From positions 62,001 to 126,000 of the forward strand of contig NZ_BMWB01000018.1 in the NCBI RefSeq assembly GCF_014651015.1: 64,000 nucleotides of DNA. The letters are read 5' to 3'. Below are positions 41,427 to 49,102 of the stretch, in pieces. The position numbers and the translations under genes were made by a program. The DNA is from Streptomyces xantholiticus (GTDB lineage Bacteria; Actinomycetota; Actinomycetes; Streptomycetales; Streptomycetaceae). The notes beneath the pieces are model-generated. The model saw only the letters and a list, made by a program, of their open reading frames with translations. It did not search any database and was not told the DNA's origin. Position 1 is the first letter of the stretch. Each line of letters opens with the position of its first letter.

Positions 41427-41930
41427 TCAGACGATTTCCGGGTCCAGGACCACCGGCGCATTCGGAGGCCCCTCGTCGAGCAGCGTGCTCAGCAGCTCGG
41501 CGAGCCTGGTCGGGTACACCGTCTCACGCGCTGCCGACAGTTCGGCGGAGGTCCACCACCTCAGGCCGGAGACGCTCCGCAGCTCGAGCTCCGTCAGCCC
41601 GCCGGGCGCGGTCCCCGTCTGGGCGGTGCGCCCCAGGAAGTACCACTCGTCCTGGTCCCAGCGCCGGCCGTCGAAGGGGAACGAGCAGTGCCGCTGCCAC
41701 AGCACCGGCCCCAGTTCCACTTCCGTGATCCCGGTCTCCTCCGCCAGTTCCCTCAGCGCCGCCTCTTCCCGCGTCTCGTCACCCTCCAGACCGCCGCCGG
41801 GGGTGAACCACCAGTCGTCGGACGGGTCCGCCGGCTCGTACCCGTGCAGCAGCAGGATGCGGTCCTGCGGGTCGAGGAGCACGACCCTGGAGACCTTGCG
41901 CAGCCGGGTCGGCGGGCCGTCATGCGACAC
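41427..41930 (-). CDS. NUDIX hydrolase
   Basis: A 167-residue protein with an intact Nudix box (GGGLEGDETREEAALRELAE, then ETGI) at about residues 45-67, including the metal-binding REExEE-type glutamates. It hydrolyses a nucleoside-diphosphate derivative; substrate unknown. It overlaps the preceding signal peptidase gene by 11 bases and is probably co-transcribed with it. Confidence 0.92.
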   Translation of the reverse strand: MSHDGPPTRLRKVSRVVLLDPQDRILLLHGYEPADPSDDWWFTPGGGLEGDETREEAALRELAEETGITEVELGPVLWQRHCSFPFDGRRWDQDEWYFLGRTAQTGTAPGGLTELELRSVSGLRWWTSAELSAARETVYPTRLAELLSTLLDEGPPNAPVVLDPEIV

Positions 41931-42663
41931 CGGCGACCGCCCTGCCGCGCCGCTTGCGCCCGAAGCGGCCCGCCACGGGCCCGTACCCCGCCCCGCCGAC
42001 TATCAGCAGGGCACCGGCCACCACGGATGCGGCCATCAGCTTGACCGGCCCGGGGTGCGACACCCCGCCGGGCAGATCGGCGAAGCCCTCGGGGCGCTCG
42101 ACCATCCCGCCGTCGAGGGGCCACGCCACGGCGTCCACCCGGGCGGAGACGGCGGACCGCGGGACGGAGCCGTGACCGGGGTCCTGCAGGTGGGACCTGG
42201 AGTCGAGCGAGCCCAGACGCTCGTCACCGAGCAGGAACAGCTGGCCTTCGGGCACGGATGCCGTGAACTCCTCCGACGCGGGCTGGTCGCCCTGCAGCAG
42301 ATACGGTTCTTCGATGGCCTTGCCGTTGACGGTCAGCCGACCGTTGTCGGAGCAGCAGGCGATCTCGTCGCCGCCCACGCCCACCACCCTCTTGAGCATG
42401 GGCATGTCGCCCCACTGCTTGTCGCGGAAGACCACGATGTCTCCGCGGCGCACCTCGCCGCCGTCGATGCGCTCCGCGAGCACCCGGTCACCCGACTCCA
42501 CGGTCGGCGACATGGACGCCGTGGGCACGGTGTACGGCTGGTAGACGAGGGCGCCCCAGACGAACCCGCCGAGGAAGAGCACACAACCGACGGCCACGGC
42601 CAGCCCCGACAGCGCATTGCCGAGCCGGCCGCGGCCGTCGTCGTCACGTCCTGTTCCGCCCAT
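41920..42663 (-). CDS. lepB: Type I signal peptidase (fourth of four, SipZ position)
   Basis: A 247-residue signal peptidase. Membrane helix at residues 20-45, then YTVPTASMSPTVESGDRVLA with the catalytic serine, KRVVGVGGDEIACC with the catalytic lysine, and box E FLLGDERLGSLDSR. A C-terminal hydrophobic segment (LMAASVVAGALLIVGGAG) gives a second anchor. In S. lividans the four genes are sipW, sipX, sipY and sipZ, with sipZ leading a separate operon; this gene occupies that position and is followed by a NUDIX gene. Confidence 0.9.
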   Translation of the reverse strand: MGGTGRDDDGRGRLGNALSGLAVAVGCVLFLGGFVWGALVYQPYTVPTASMSPTVESGDRVLAERIDGGEVRRGDIVVFRDKQWGDMPMLKRVVGVGGDEIACCSDNGRLTVNGKAIEEPYLLQGDQPASEEFTASVPEGQLFLLGDERLGSLDSRSHLQDPGHGSVPRSAVSARVDAVAWPLDGGMVERPEGFADLPGGVSHPGPVKLMAASVVAGALLIVGGAGYGPVAGRFGRKRRGRAVAGVA

Positions 42664-42736
42664 CCCGGCGCTCCCCACCTCGGAGATTCGATCCCCGGGA
42701 CTCCGGCACCCGGCGATCGGCGATCTGGGCGGCACC

Positions 42737-43651
42737 CTACCCGGCGGTACGCCCGGCGGTCAGCCTCCTGCGCCACAGTACGACCGGCACAGCGCCGGCC
42801 ACGCCGAGTGCAGCGGGCACGGCGGGCAGTGCGGTGGCGGCGGCGTTGATCCCGGGCTGGTCGAAGGTGTCCGGCACCGGCAGGGTGGACCAGCGGTCCA
42901 GCGGCCAGGCGACCACCACGGCGCGGCCCACCACCTTGTCGACCGGAACGAAGCCCCGGTTCACGTCCTCCATGTGGTAACGGGAGTCCTGGGAGTTCTG
43001 GCGGTTGTCGCCCATCACCCAGATCTTGCCGTCCGGCACCTTGAAGGGCCCGAACGGCATGTCGTCGCAGGCCGTGCTGCCCGGGCTGACGTACGGCTCG
43101 TCGAGGGCCTTGCCGTTGACCTTGACCGGGCCGCCCTTCTTGCACTCCACCGTGTCACCACCGACCGCGATCGCCCGCTTGATCAGGTCCTTGTCCTCGG
43201 CGGACGGCATCAGGCCGATGAAGCTCAGGAACCGCTGCACGGCGTTCGGCTCCGGGGTGGGCTCGCCCTCCAGCCAGCCGCCCGGGTCGTGGAAGACGAC
43301 GACCTCGCCGCGCTCGGGCTCGGACCCGAACCACGGAGTGAGCTTGTCCACCAGCACCCGGTCGCCCCGCTGCAGGGTGTTCATCATCGATTCCGACGGG
43401 ATCGAGAACGCCTGCAGCAGGAACGTCTTGATCAGCAGTGCGAGAAGCAGGGCGATACCGATGAGGAGCGGCAGTTCCTTCCAGAAGGACTTCTGCTGCT
43501 TCCGATCCGTACCGCCGCCCTCCGAGGAGTCGCCGTCGGTCGCCGGCGCGGAGTCCTCCGTCACGCCCGGGGGCGTCTCGGGGGGACCGTGCCTCTCCTC
43601 GGGATCGTCGTGCCCGGACCGTGCGCCGACCGCCACGTCCCCCACATCCAC
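42737..43651 (-). CDS. lepB: Type I signal peptidase (third of four, SipY position)
   Basis: A 304-residue signal peptidase with an acidic cytosolic N-terminus of about 55 residues and a membrane helix. Catalytic serine block SIPSESMMNTLQRGDRVLVD, lysine block DLIKRAIAVGGDTVEC, and WVMGDNRQNSQDSRYH match type I enzymes; GDNRxNSxDSR is the canonical box E. A hydrophobic C-terminal segment is present. Its first 91 bases overlap the end of the upstream signal peptidase gene in another frame. Confidence 0.92.
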   Translation of the reverse strand: MDVGDVAVGARSGHDDPEERHGPPETPPGVTEDSAPATDGDSSEGGGTDRKQQKSFWKELPLLIGIALLLALLIKTFLLQAFSIPSESMMNTLQRGDRVLVDKLTPWFGSEPERGEVVVFHDPGGWLEGEPTPEPNAVQRFLSFIGLMPSAEDKDLIKRAIAVGGDTVECKKGGPVKVNGKALDEPYVSPGSTACDDMPFGPFKVPDGKIWVMGDNRQNSQDSRYHMEDVNRGFVPVDKVVGRAVVVAWPLDRWSTLPVPDTFDQPGINAAATALPAVPAALGVAGAVPVVLWRRRLTAGRTAG

Positions 43652-44613
43652 TCCTCACGCCGTGCAAACCGCCTGTCCCGCACCAGGTACAGGCCCACCA
43701 CTCCCATAACGAGCGGGAGTTCCGCAGGGGTCGGGAGCAGGACCATTCGGTTGTGGTCCTGGGAGGACAGACTATTCGACGGCGGCCCTGCAGCCGCCGC
43801 CCCGGCGCGCGGGTTGGGCACGGATGCGTATGTCTCCGGCTCCTCCAGCTGCCGCCAGTGGTCCAGCGGCCAGGCGATCACGACCGCCCTGCCGACGACC
43901 CGGTCCTCCGCAACCGTGCCGCTGCCCTCCTCGTCGAGGTGGAAACGCGAATCGGCCGAATTCGACCGGTGGTCCCCCATCACGAAGAGCCGCCCCTGTG
44001 GCACCTGCACATCGAACCGCATCGTCGAGGGGACGTCGTCCGGATGGAGATACGGTTCGTTCAACGGGGCGCCGTTGACAGTGACCCGACGGTCCTTGTC
44101 GCAGCACACGACCCGGTCGCCACCGACGGCCACGACCCGTTTGATCAGGTCCCGCTCGTCGTCCGACGGCAGCAGCCCGATGAAGGTCAGGGTCTGCTTG
44201 ACCTGCTTGACCACGATCGGGTCGTCCTGCTTCGGCTTCTCCTCCGCCGGCAGCCAGCCGCCGGGGTCCTTGAAGACGACGACATCGCCCCGCTCCGGCT
44301 TCGAGCCGAACCACGGGGTGAGTTTGTCCACCAGGACCCGGTCCTGGATCCTGATCGTCTGCTCCATGGAGCCCGACGGGATCACGAAGGCCTGCACGAG
44401 GAACGTCTTCAGCACCAGGGCTATGAGGAGCGCCACCGTGATCAGGACGGGTATCTCCTTCATCGCGGAGCGGCGCCGTTTTCTCTTGACCTTCTGCGCC
44501 AGCCTGCGCCGCTCGGCCCGGCCGGGCAGCGGTCGGGCGCCGTTGGTGGGCCGGGTCCCGGTCGGGAGCCGGGTGTCCGCCCGGTGGCTGGGGCTGCGCC
44601 CGCGGTTACCCAT
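43561..44613 (-). CDS. lepB: Type I signal peptidase (second of four, SipX position)
   Basis: A 350-residue signal peptidase, the longest of the set. A basic N-terminus (KVKRKRRRS) leads to the membrane helix; catalytic blocks are VIPSGSMEQTIRIQDRVLVD and RDLIKRVVAVGGDRVVCC, with FVMGDHRSNSADSRFH as box E. A C-terminal hydrophobic segment (LPLVMGVVGLYLV) is followed by about 45 basic, proline-rich residues that overlap the next gene. Confidence 0.92.
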   Translation of the reverse strand: MGNRGRSPSHRADTRLPTGTRPTNGARPLPGRAERRRLAQKVKRKRRRSAMKEIPVLITVALLIALVLKTFLVQAFVIPSGSMEQTIRIQDRVLVDKLTPWFGSKPERGDVVVFKDPGGWLPAEEKPKQDDPIVVKQVKQTLTFIGLLPSDDERDLIKRVVAVGGDRVVCCDKDRRVTVNGAPLNEPYLHPDDVPSTMRFDVQVPQGRLFVMGDHRSNSADSRFHLDEEGSGTVAEDRVVGRAVVIAWPLDHWRQLEEPETYASVPNPRAGAAAAGPPSNSLSSQDHNRMVLLPTPAELPLVMGVVGLYLVRDRRFARREEWMWGTWRSAHGPGTTIPRRGTVPPRRPRA

Positions 44614-45400
44614 GGGCGCCGCCCGGGGGTGCGCCGGGCACACCGGAGAACGAGTCGGTCGCGGCGATGCCCGACCAGCGGCCGACGGGCCAGCCGATCC
44701 AGTCCACCCGTCCGACCACCATGTCGACGGGCACCATGCCACCGCCCGGCCGCCCGAGGTGGTCCCTGGAGTCACGCGAGTTGCTGCGGTGGTCCCCCAT
44801 GACCCAGAGCGTCCCCTTCGGAACGACGATGTCGAAGGCCACCTCGGAGGGCACGCCGTCGGGGTGCAGATATCTCTCGTCGACCGGTACGCCGTTCACC
44901 TCGACCCTGCCCCCCTTGTCGCAGCAGACCACCCGGTCACCGCCCACGCCCACCACCCGCTTGACGAAATCGGTCTCCGCCGGCTCGGCGAGTCCGAGTA
45001 CGGCGAGCCCCTCTCGTACTACGGAACTGACCGGATTTTCAGTCACTTCTTCCTGCACGAAGGAGCCCGTGCCGTCGAAGACGATCACATCGCCGCGTCG
45101 GGGCTCTGCGTCGAAACGGTACGCCAGCTTGTTCACCAGCACCCGGTCACCGACCTGGAGTGTGGGCTCCATGGAGCTGCTCGGGATCTGGAAGGGCTGG
45201 ATCACGAAGTGGCTCAACAGCAGCACGAAGACCGTGCAGGCGGCACCGATCAGCCCCGCCGTGCGCAGGGACATCGGGCCGCGCCGATCGCGGTGCCGCG
45301 AAAGGCGGTAACGACGCGCGGAGCGCGACCCCTCTTCCTCGGCCCCGTCCTTCGGGGTGGAAGAGCGGTCGCGCTCCGTGTGCTGTGCGTCGGTGTCCAT
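44606..45400 (-). CDS. lepB: Type I signal peptidase (first of four, SipW position)
   Basis: A 264-residue signal peptidase with a highly charged cytosolic N-terminus, one membrane helix (TAGLIGAACTVFVLLLSHFV), QIPSSSMEPTLQVGDRVLVN (catalytic serine), FVKRVVGVGGDRVVCC (catalytic lysine) and WVMGDHRSNSRDSRDH. Unlike the other three it shows no C-terminal hydrophobic segment. Its end overlaps the next gene by eight bases. It is first after rplS. Confidence 0.92.
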   Translation of the reverse strand: MDTDAQHTERDRSSTPKDGAEEEGSRSARRYRLSRHRDRRGPMSLRTAGLIGAACTVFVLLLSHFVIQPFQIPSSSMEPTLQVGDRVLVNKLAYRFDAEPRRGDVIVFDGTGSFVQEEVTENPVSSVVREGLAVLGLAEPAETDFVKRVVGVGGDRVVCCDKGGRVEVNGVPVDERYLHPDGVPSEVAFDIVVPKGTLWVMGDHRSNSRDSRDHLGRPGGGMVPVDMVVGRVDWIGWPVGRWSGIAATDSFSGVPGAPPGGAHG

Positions 45401-45472
45401 CGGGGGCAGAGCCTATCCGGCCGCCCTGTGACCGGTTGAACCGAAGCGTCGTCGCGGCTGTGAGCCCAGGGC

Positions 45473-45823
45473 TCAGTTGTCGCGCTTCTCCTTGATCTTG
45501 GCGGCCTTGCCGCGCAGCTCACGGAGGTAGTACAGCTTGGCGCGACGGACGTCACCGCGGGTGACGAGCTCGATCTTCTCGAAGATCGGGCTGTGCACCG
45601 GGAAGGTGCGCTCCACGCCGACGGAGAAGGAGACCTTGCGGACCGTGAAGGTCTCGCTCACGCCCGCGCCCTGGCGGCGGATGACGACGCCCTTGAACTG
45701 CTGGATACGGGAGCGGTTGCCCTCGATGACGCGAACGTGGACGTTCACGGTGTCACCGGGACGGAAGGCCGGGACGTCGCTGCGCAGCGAAGCCGCGTTG
45801 ACGTTGTCGAGCAGGTGAGCCAT
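45473..45823 (-). CDS. rplS: 50S ribosomal protein L19
   Basis: A 116-residue L19 with FRPGDTVNVHVRVIEGNRSR, QQFKGVVIRRQGAGVSETFT and the conserved YYLRELRGKAAKIKE tail. It lies after trmD in the widespread rpsP-rimM-trmD-rplS order. The start at MAHLLDNVNAAS is the family's; an upstream ATG adds nine unrelated residues. Confidence 0.97.
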   Translation of the reverse strand: MAHLLDNVNAASLRSDVPAFRPGDTVNVHVRVIEGNRSRIQQFKGVVIRRQGAGVSETFTVRKVSFSVGVERTFPVHSPIFEKIELVTRGDVRRAKLYYLRELRGKAAKIKEKRDN

Positions 45824-45951
45824 GGTGGTCTGCTTCCTCGCCGATGCCACAGGTCATCAGCGGAATGTCGTGATGAGAAGAGGGTGCTCGCGCGTCGGGC
45901 GGGCGTCGTTCCCCCTGTGGCAGGGGCGCCGGCCGGACGTACAGCAGCGGC

Positions 45952-46773
45952 TCATTCTTCCACGGCCTCGGGCCTGCGCCAAAATCGGCCGCCGGGCTCC
46001 GGTGCCCAGCCGAGTATCGACAGGGTCTCGCGGTCCTTCTTGTCGAAGGCCGCCGGGTCCAGGCGCTCGATCAGGTCCGGCCTGTTTGCGGCGGTGCGGG
46101 CCAGCGCCTCGTCGCGTCGCCAGCGCGCGATCTTCCCGTGGTGGCCACTGATCAGCACCTCGGGGATCTCGCGCCCGCGCCAGACGGGCGGCTTGGTGTA
46201 GACGGGGCCCTCCAGCAGGTTCGCCATCGCGCCGGGGGCGAAGGAGTCGTCACGGTGCGACTCGGCGTTGCCGAGGACACCCGGCAACAGGCGCGCCACG
46301 GCCTCGGTGACGACCAGCACCGCCGCCTCGCCACCGGCCAGCACGTAGTCGCCGATGGACACCTCGCAGACCGGCATACGGGTCGCGTACTCGTCGACGA
46401 CGCGGCGGTCGATGCCCTCGTAGCGGGCGGGCGTGAAGATCAGCCAGGGACGCTCGGAGAGTTCGACGGCGAGCTCCTGGGTGAAGGGCCTCCCGCTGGG
46501 GGTGGGGACCACGAGAACCGGGCCGTGGGCGCCCGCTTCGTAGCCGCTCGCCAGGACGTCGTCGAGGGCCTCGCCCCACGGCTCTGTCTTCATGACCATG
46601 CCGGGGCCGCCGCCGTACGGGGTGTCGTCCACGGTGTTGTGCCGGTCGTACGTCCACTCACGCAGATCATGCACGTGGACGCCGAGCTGCCCGCGGGCGC
46701 GGGCCTTGCCGACCAGGGAGACGTTCAGCGGCTCCAGGTACTCGGGGAAGATCGTGACGACGTCGAGACGCAT
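45952..46773 (-). CDS. trmD: tRNA (guanine-N1)-methyltransferase
   Basis: A 273-residue SPOUT methyltransferase that makes m1G37 in tRNAs with G36. Visible family blocks: MRLDVVTIFPEYLEPLNVSL, DDTPYGGGPGMVMKTEP, PARYEGIDRRVVDEYATRMP, and SIGDYVLAGGEAAVLVVTEA for the knotted SAM site. ATG overlaps the rimM stop. Confidence 0.96.
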   Translation of the reverse strand: MRLDVVTIFPEYLEPLNVSLVGKARARGQLGVHVHDLREWTYDRHNTVDDTPYGGGPGMVMKTEPWGEALDDVLASGYEAGAHGPVLVVPTPSGRPFTQELAVELSERPWLIFTPARYEGIDRRVVDEYATRMPVCEVSIGDYVLAGGEAAVLVVTEAVARLLPGVLGNAESHRDDSFAPGAMANLLEGPVYTKPPVWRGREIPEVLISGHHGKIARWRRDEALARTAANRPDLIERLDPAAFDKKDRETLSILGWAPEPGGRFWRRPEAVEE

Positions 46774-47330
46774 CAGGACTCGTCCTTTGCCGCGTCACGG
46801 CTGCTTGCCACCTCTGCCTCACCGCCGTCGAGCAGCCCCCTCGGCGGGTCGATCACGGCCCGCTGCTCCTCCAGGTCGATCTCGGTGACGATCTCCTGGA
46901 CGAACGGGATCATCACCTCGCTGCCGTCGGGCCGCTCCACGATGAACAGGTCCTGCGAGGGCAGGTGGCTGATCTCGGTGATCCGGCCGATCTCCGTGCC
47001 GTCCGCCAGCACCACGTCGAGGTCCATCAGCTGGTGGTCGTAGTACTCGTCGGGGTCCTCGGGCAGTTCCTCCGGGTCCACCTCGGCGATCAGCAGAGTG
47101 TTGCGCAGCGCCTCCGCCGCGTTGCGATCGCCCACGCCCTCGAAGCGCAGCAGCAGCCGTGAGCTGTGCACCCTGCCGCTCTCGATGGTCAGCGGCCCTG
47201 CGGCGGCCGGGTCGGTGGCCAGCACGGCGCCGGGCCCGAGCCGGAGCTCCGGCTCGTCCGTGCGCACCTCGACGGTGACCTCGCCCTTGACGCCGTGGGC
47301 GCGGCCGATCCGCGCCACTACCAGCTGCAC
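46773..47330 (-). CDS. rimM: Ribosome maturation factor RimM
   Basis: A 185-residue 16S rRNA processing factor. The N-terminal RimM barrel begins VQLVVARIGRAHGVKGEVTV, and the C-terminal PRC-barrel carries DQLFIVERPDGSEVMIPFVQ-like sequence and the late IDPPRGLLD. The GTG start has GGAG eight bases upstream; the in-frame extension further upstream covers the spacer hairpin and is rejected. Confidence 0.95.
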   Translation of the reverse strand: MQLVVARIGRAHGVKGEVTVEVRTDEPELRLGPGAVLATDPAAAGPLTIESGRVHSSRLLLRFEGVGDRNAAEALRNTLLIAEVDPEELPEDPDEYYDHQLMDLDVVLADGTEIGRITEISHLPSQDLFIVERPDGSEVMIPFVQEIVTEIDLEEQRAVIDPPRGLLDGGEAEVASSRDAAKDES

Positions 47331-47355
47331 CTGTATGTCTCCTTCGATACGACTA

Positions 47356-47390
47356 CGGGCCGGGGAAGGCCGACGGCCCTCCCCGGCCCG
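47356..47390 (-). terminator. Hairpin between khpA and rimM (attenuator-like)
   Basis: A perfect 10-bp outer stem CGGGCCGGGG / CCCCGGCCCG with a nearly complementary 15-base interior (AAGGCC...GGCCCT). It could separate the rpsP-khpA part from rimM-trmD-rplS expression. Confidence 0.6.
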
Positions 47391-47424
47391 AGCCGGCGCA
47401 TCCAAGCAAAAACAGCCAACTTGT

Positions 47425-47664
47425 TCAGCGGGCCTGATCCACGTCGACGAGGTCGACGCGGATGCCACGGCCGCCGATGGCGCCCACGACGGTGCGCAGG
47501 GCGCGCGCGGTGCGGCCATTGCGGCCGATCACCTTACCGAGGTCGTCGGGGTGGACCCGGACCTCGAGCACACGCCCGCGGCGCAGGTTGCGAGAAGCCA
47601 CCTGCACTTCGTCCGGGTTGTCGACGATGCCCTTCACGAGGTGCTCGAGAGCCTCCTCGAGCAT
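47425..47664 (-). CDS. khpA: KH-domain RNA-binding protein KhpA
   Basis: A 79-residue single KH domain with the nucleic-acid-binding GxxG loop in KVIGRNGRTARALRTVV. In other Gram-positive bacteria KhpA pairs with KhpB and binds many RNAs, influencing cell length. It starts two bases after the rpsP stop, in the conserved rpsP-khpA-rimM order. Confidence 0.95.
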   Translation of the reverse strand: MLEEALEHLVKGIVDNPDEVQVASRNLRRGRVLEVRVHPDDLGKVIGRNGRTARALRTVVGAIGGRGIRVDLVDVDQAR

Positions 47665-47666
47665 CC

Positions 47667-48110
47667 TCAGGCCTCGGTCGACTCGGTGGACGCGGCGTCG
47701 GCCTCGTCCGCCTTCTTGTCGGCCTTCTTCGCCTTCGGGGTGATGGCCTCACCCTTGGCGTCGTCACCCTCGAGGGCCTTGGCGAAGGCGTCGAAGGAGG
47801 CGCGCTTGTCCTCCTTGGCGGCCGGGGCCAGCAGCGGCTTCTCCGGGGCGGGCAGGCCCTTGACCTTCTGCCAGTCACCGGTGAGCTTCAGGATGGCCAG
47901 GACCGGCTCGGTCGGCTGAGCGCCGACGGACAGCCAGTACTGCGCACGCTCCGAGTCGACCTCGATGCGCGACGGGTTGTACGTCGGGTGGTACAGACCG
48001 ATCTCCTCGATGGCCCGGCCGTCACGGCGGGTGCGGGAGTCGGCGACGACGATGCGGTAGTGGGGCTGGCGAATCTTGCCGAGACGCTTCAGCTTGATCT
48101 TGACTGCCAC
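47667..48110 (-). CDS. rpsP: 30S ribosomal protein S16
   Basis: A 147-residue S16: VAVKIKLKRLGKIRQPHYRI, then VVADSRTRRDGRAIEEIG and YHPTYNPSRIEVDSERAQYW. About 60 extra C-terminal residues rich in Lys/Ala/Glu extend beyond the folded core, as in other streptomycetes. The GTG start has AGGAG 11 bases upstream. Confidence 0.96.
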   Translation of the reverse strand: MAVKIKLKRLGKIRQPHYRIVVADSRTRRDGRAIEEIGLYHPTYNPSRIEVDSERAQYWLSVGAQPTEPVLAILKLTGDWQKVKGLPAPEKPLLAPAAKEDKRASFDAFAKALEGDDAKGEAITPKAKKADKKADEADAASTESTEA

Positions 48111-48305
48111 GGGAGTGGTGTCTCCTGGTCTTGACGTGGTTGGGCACAACGAGATGCCACGTGGGGTTGCGGTACTCGGGTGCCCGATGGACGCGTCAGC
48201 CGGAGGCGAGAGGGTTCCTGTGCGGCTGTCGAGTACAGCTAGCCATTGTGCCACACACCCGCGACGGCTTCTCACCCGCCCGGGCATACGCGACCCCGCC
48301 GACGG

Positions 48306-48350
48306 CACGGCATACAGGCCGCCGGTCAGGCCGGCGGCCTGTATGCCGTG
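48306..48350 (-). terminator. Strong hairpin terminator upstream of rpsP
   Basis: A perfect 20-bp stem (48306-48325 with 48331-48350) and a TCAGG loop, 16 bases after the stop of the minus-strand zinc-motif gene. It isolates the rpsP operon from upstream transcription. Confidence 0.85.
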
Positions 48351-48366
48351 GCGCGGGCGCGGACGG

Positions 48367-48960
48367 TCAGTTCGCCGCGCCCACTGCCTCCGGGATCCGG
48401 AAGGGCTTTCCGCAGCCCCCGCAGACGATAGGCGCCTGGGCGAGGACCGAGGGGACCACTCTGACATTGCGGCCGCAGTCGCAGACGGCCTTGACCCGCA
48501 CGCCGCCGCCCGAGGAGCCGTGCCGCGCGGCAGGTCCACGGAAGGTGCGCTTGGTGTCGGATGCCGTCGCGACCGTGTGCGCCTTGAGGGCGCGCTGTAG
48601 CCGCTCGATGGTGGGGCGGTACCGCCGCTTGGCCTCCGGGTTGAGCACGACCAGCGAGAAACCGCTGCTCGGGTGCGGCTCCTCCACGTGGTCCAAGCCC
48701 ATCTCCTCGGCGATCGCGAGGAAGCGGCGGTTGTGGTAGCGGCCGGCGCGTGAGGTGTCGCGGACTCCTCGCGCGGCGGCGATGCCGTGGACTGCCTCGT
48801 GGAGCAGTCGCTCGAAGGAGAGTTCCGCGCCGCAGGCGGACGAGGACTCTCCGATCAGGGACTCTGGCGCGGCAAGATCCGGCAGCTCGGGGTGGTGCCG
48901 CTGAATGTCGGCCCACGCCTGTGCCAGCTCTGCGGCGAGAACAGGTGGTGTCGTGCTCAC
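48367..48960 (-). CDS. HExxH zinc-motif protein with C-terminal zinc ribbon (SprT-like)
   Basis: A 197-residue protein. LLHEAVHGIAAARG at residues 52-65 holds an HExxH metalloprotease motif, a third possible ligand lies in GRYHNRRF, and the C-terminus has CDCG ... CGGCGKPF, a four-cysteine zinc ribbon. The layout recalls SprT/Spartan-type proteins, but I cannot assign a function. The start is ambiguous: GTG at 48960 overlaps the stop of a 27-codon frame as GTGA; ATG codons at 48996 and 49011 would lengthen it. Confidence 0.78.
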   Translation of the reverse strand: MSTTPPVLAAELAQAWADIQRHHPELPDLAAPESLIGESSSACGAELSFERLLHEAVHGIAAARGVRDTSRAGRYHNRRFLAIAEEMGLDHVEEPHPSSGFSLVVLNPEAKRRYRPTIERLQRALKAHTVATASDTKRTFRGPAARHGSSGGGVRVKAVCDCGRNVRVVPSVLAQAPIVCGGCGKPFRIPEAVGAAN

Positions 48961-49040
48961 GTCGTGATAACGAGCCGGAGGGCCGTCGGGTTCCATTCCG
49001 GGCCATCCCAAATAATTTGCACGTACCAGTCAGTTGCCAT
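48957..49040 (-). other. 27-codon open frame coupled to the zinc-motif gene
   Basis: ATG at 49040 opens MATDWYVQIIWDGPEWNP and ends with the TGA that overlaps the next GTG start (GTGA). It might be a leader peptide, the stump of a gene, or chance; no ribosome-binding site is visible. A direct repeat TCAGTTGCC lies across its start (49030-49049). Confidence 0.3.
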
Positions 49041-49102
49041 CAGTTGCCGTTGATGCGTCCTGACGCGGTCGGGTGGGCCGATCTGTGGAGAACTCTCACA
49101 GG

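Noticed and set aside
42617..45439. 940-codon plus-strand open frame opposite the signal peptidases
   Set aside because: Antisense shadow of four intact signal peptidase genes.
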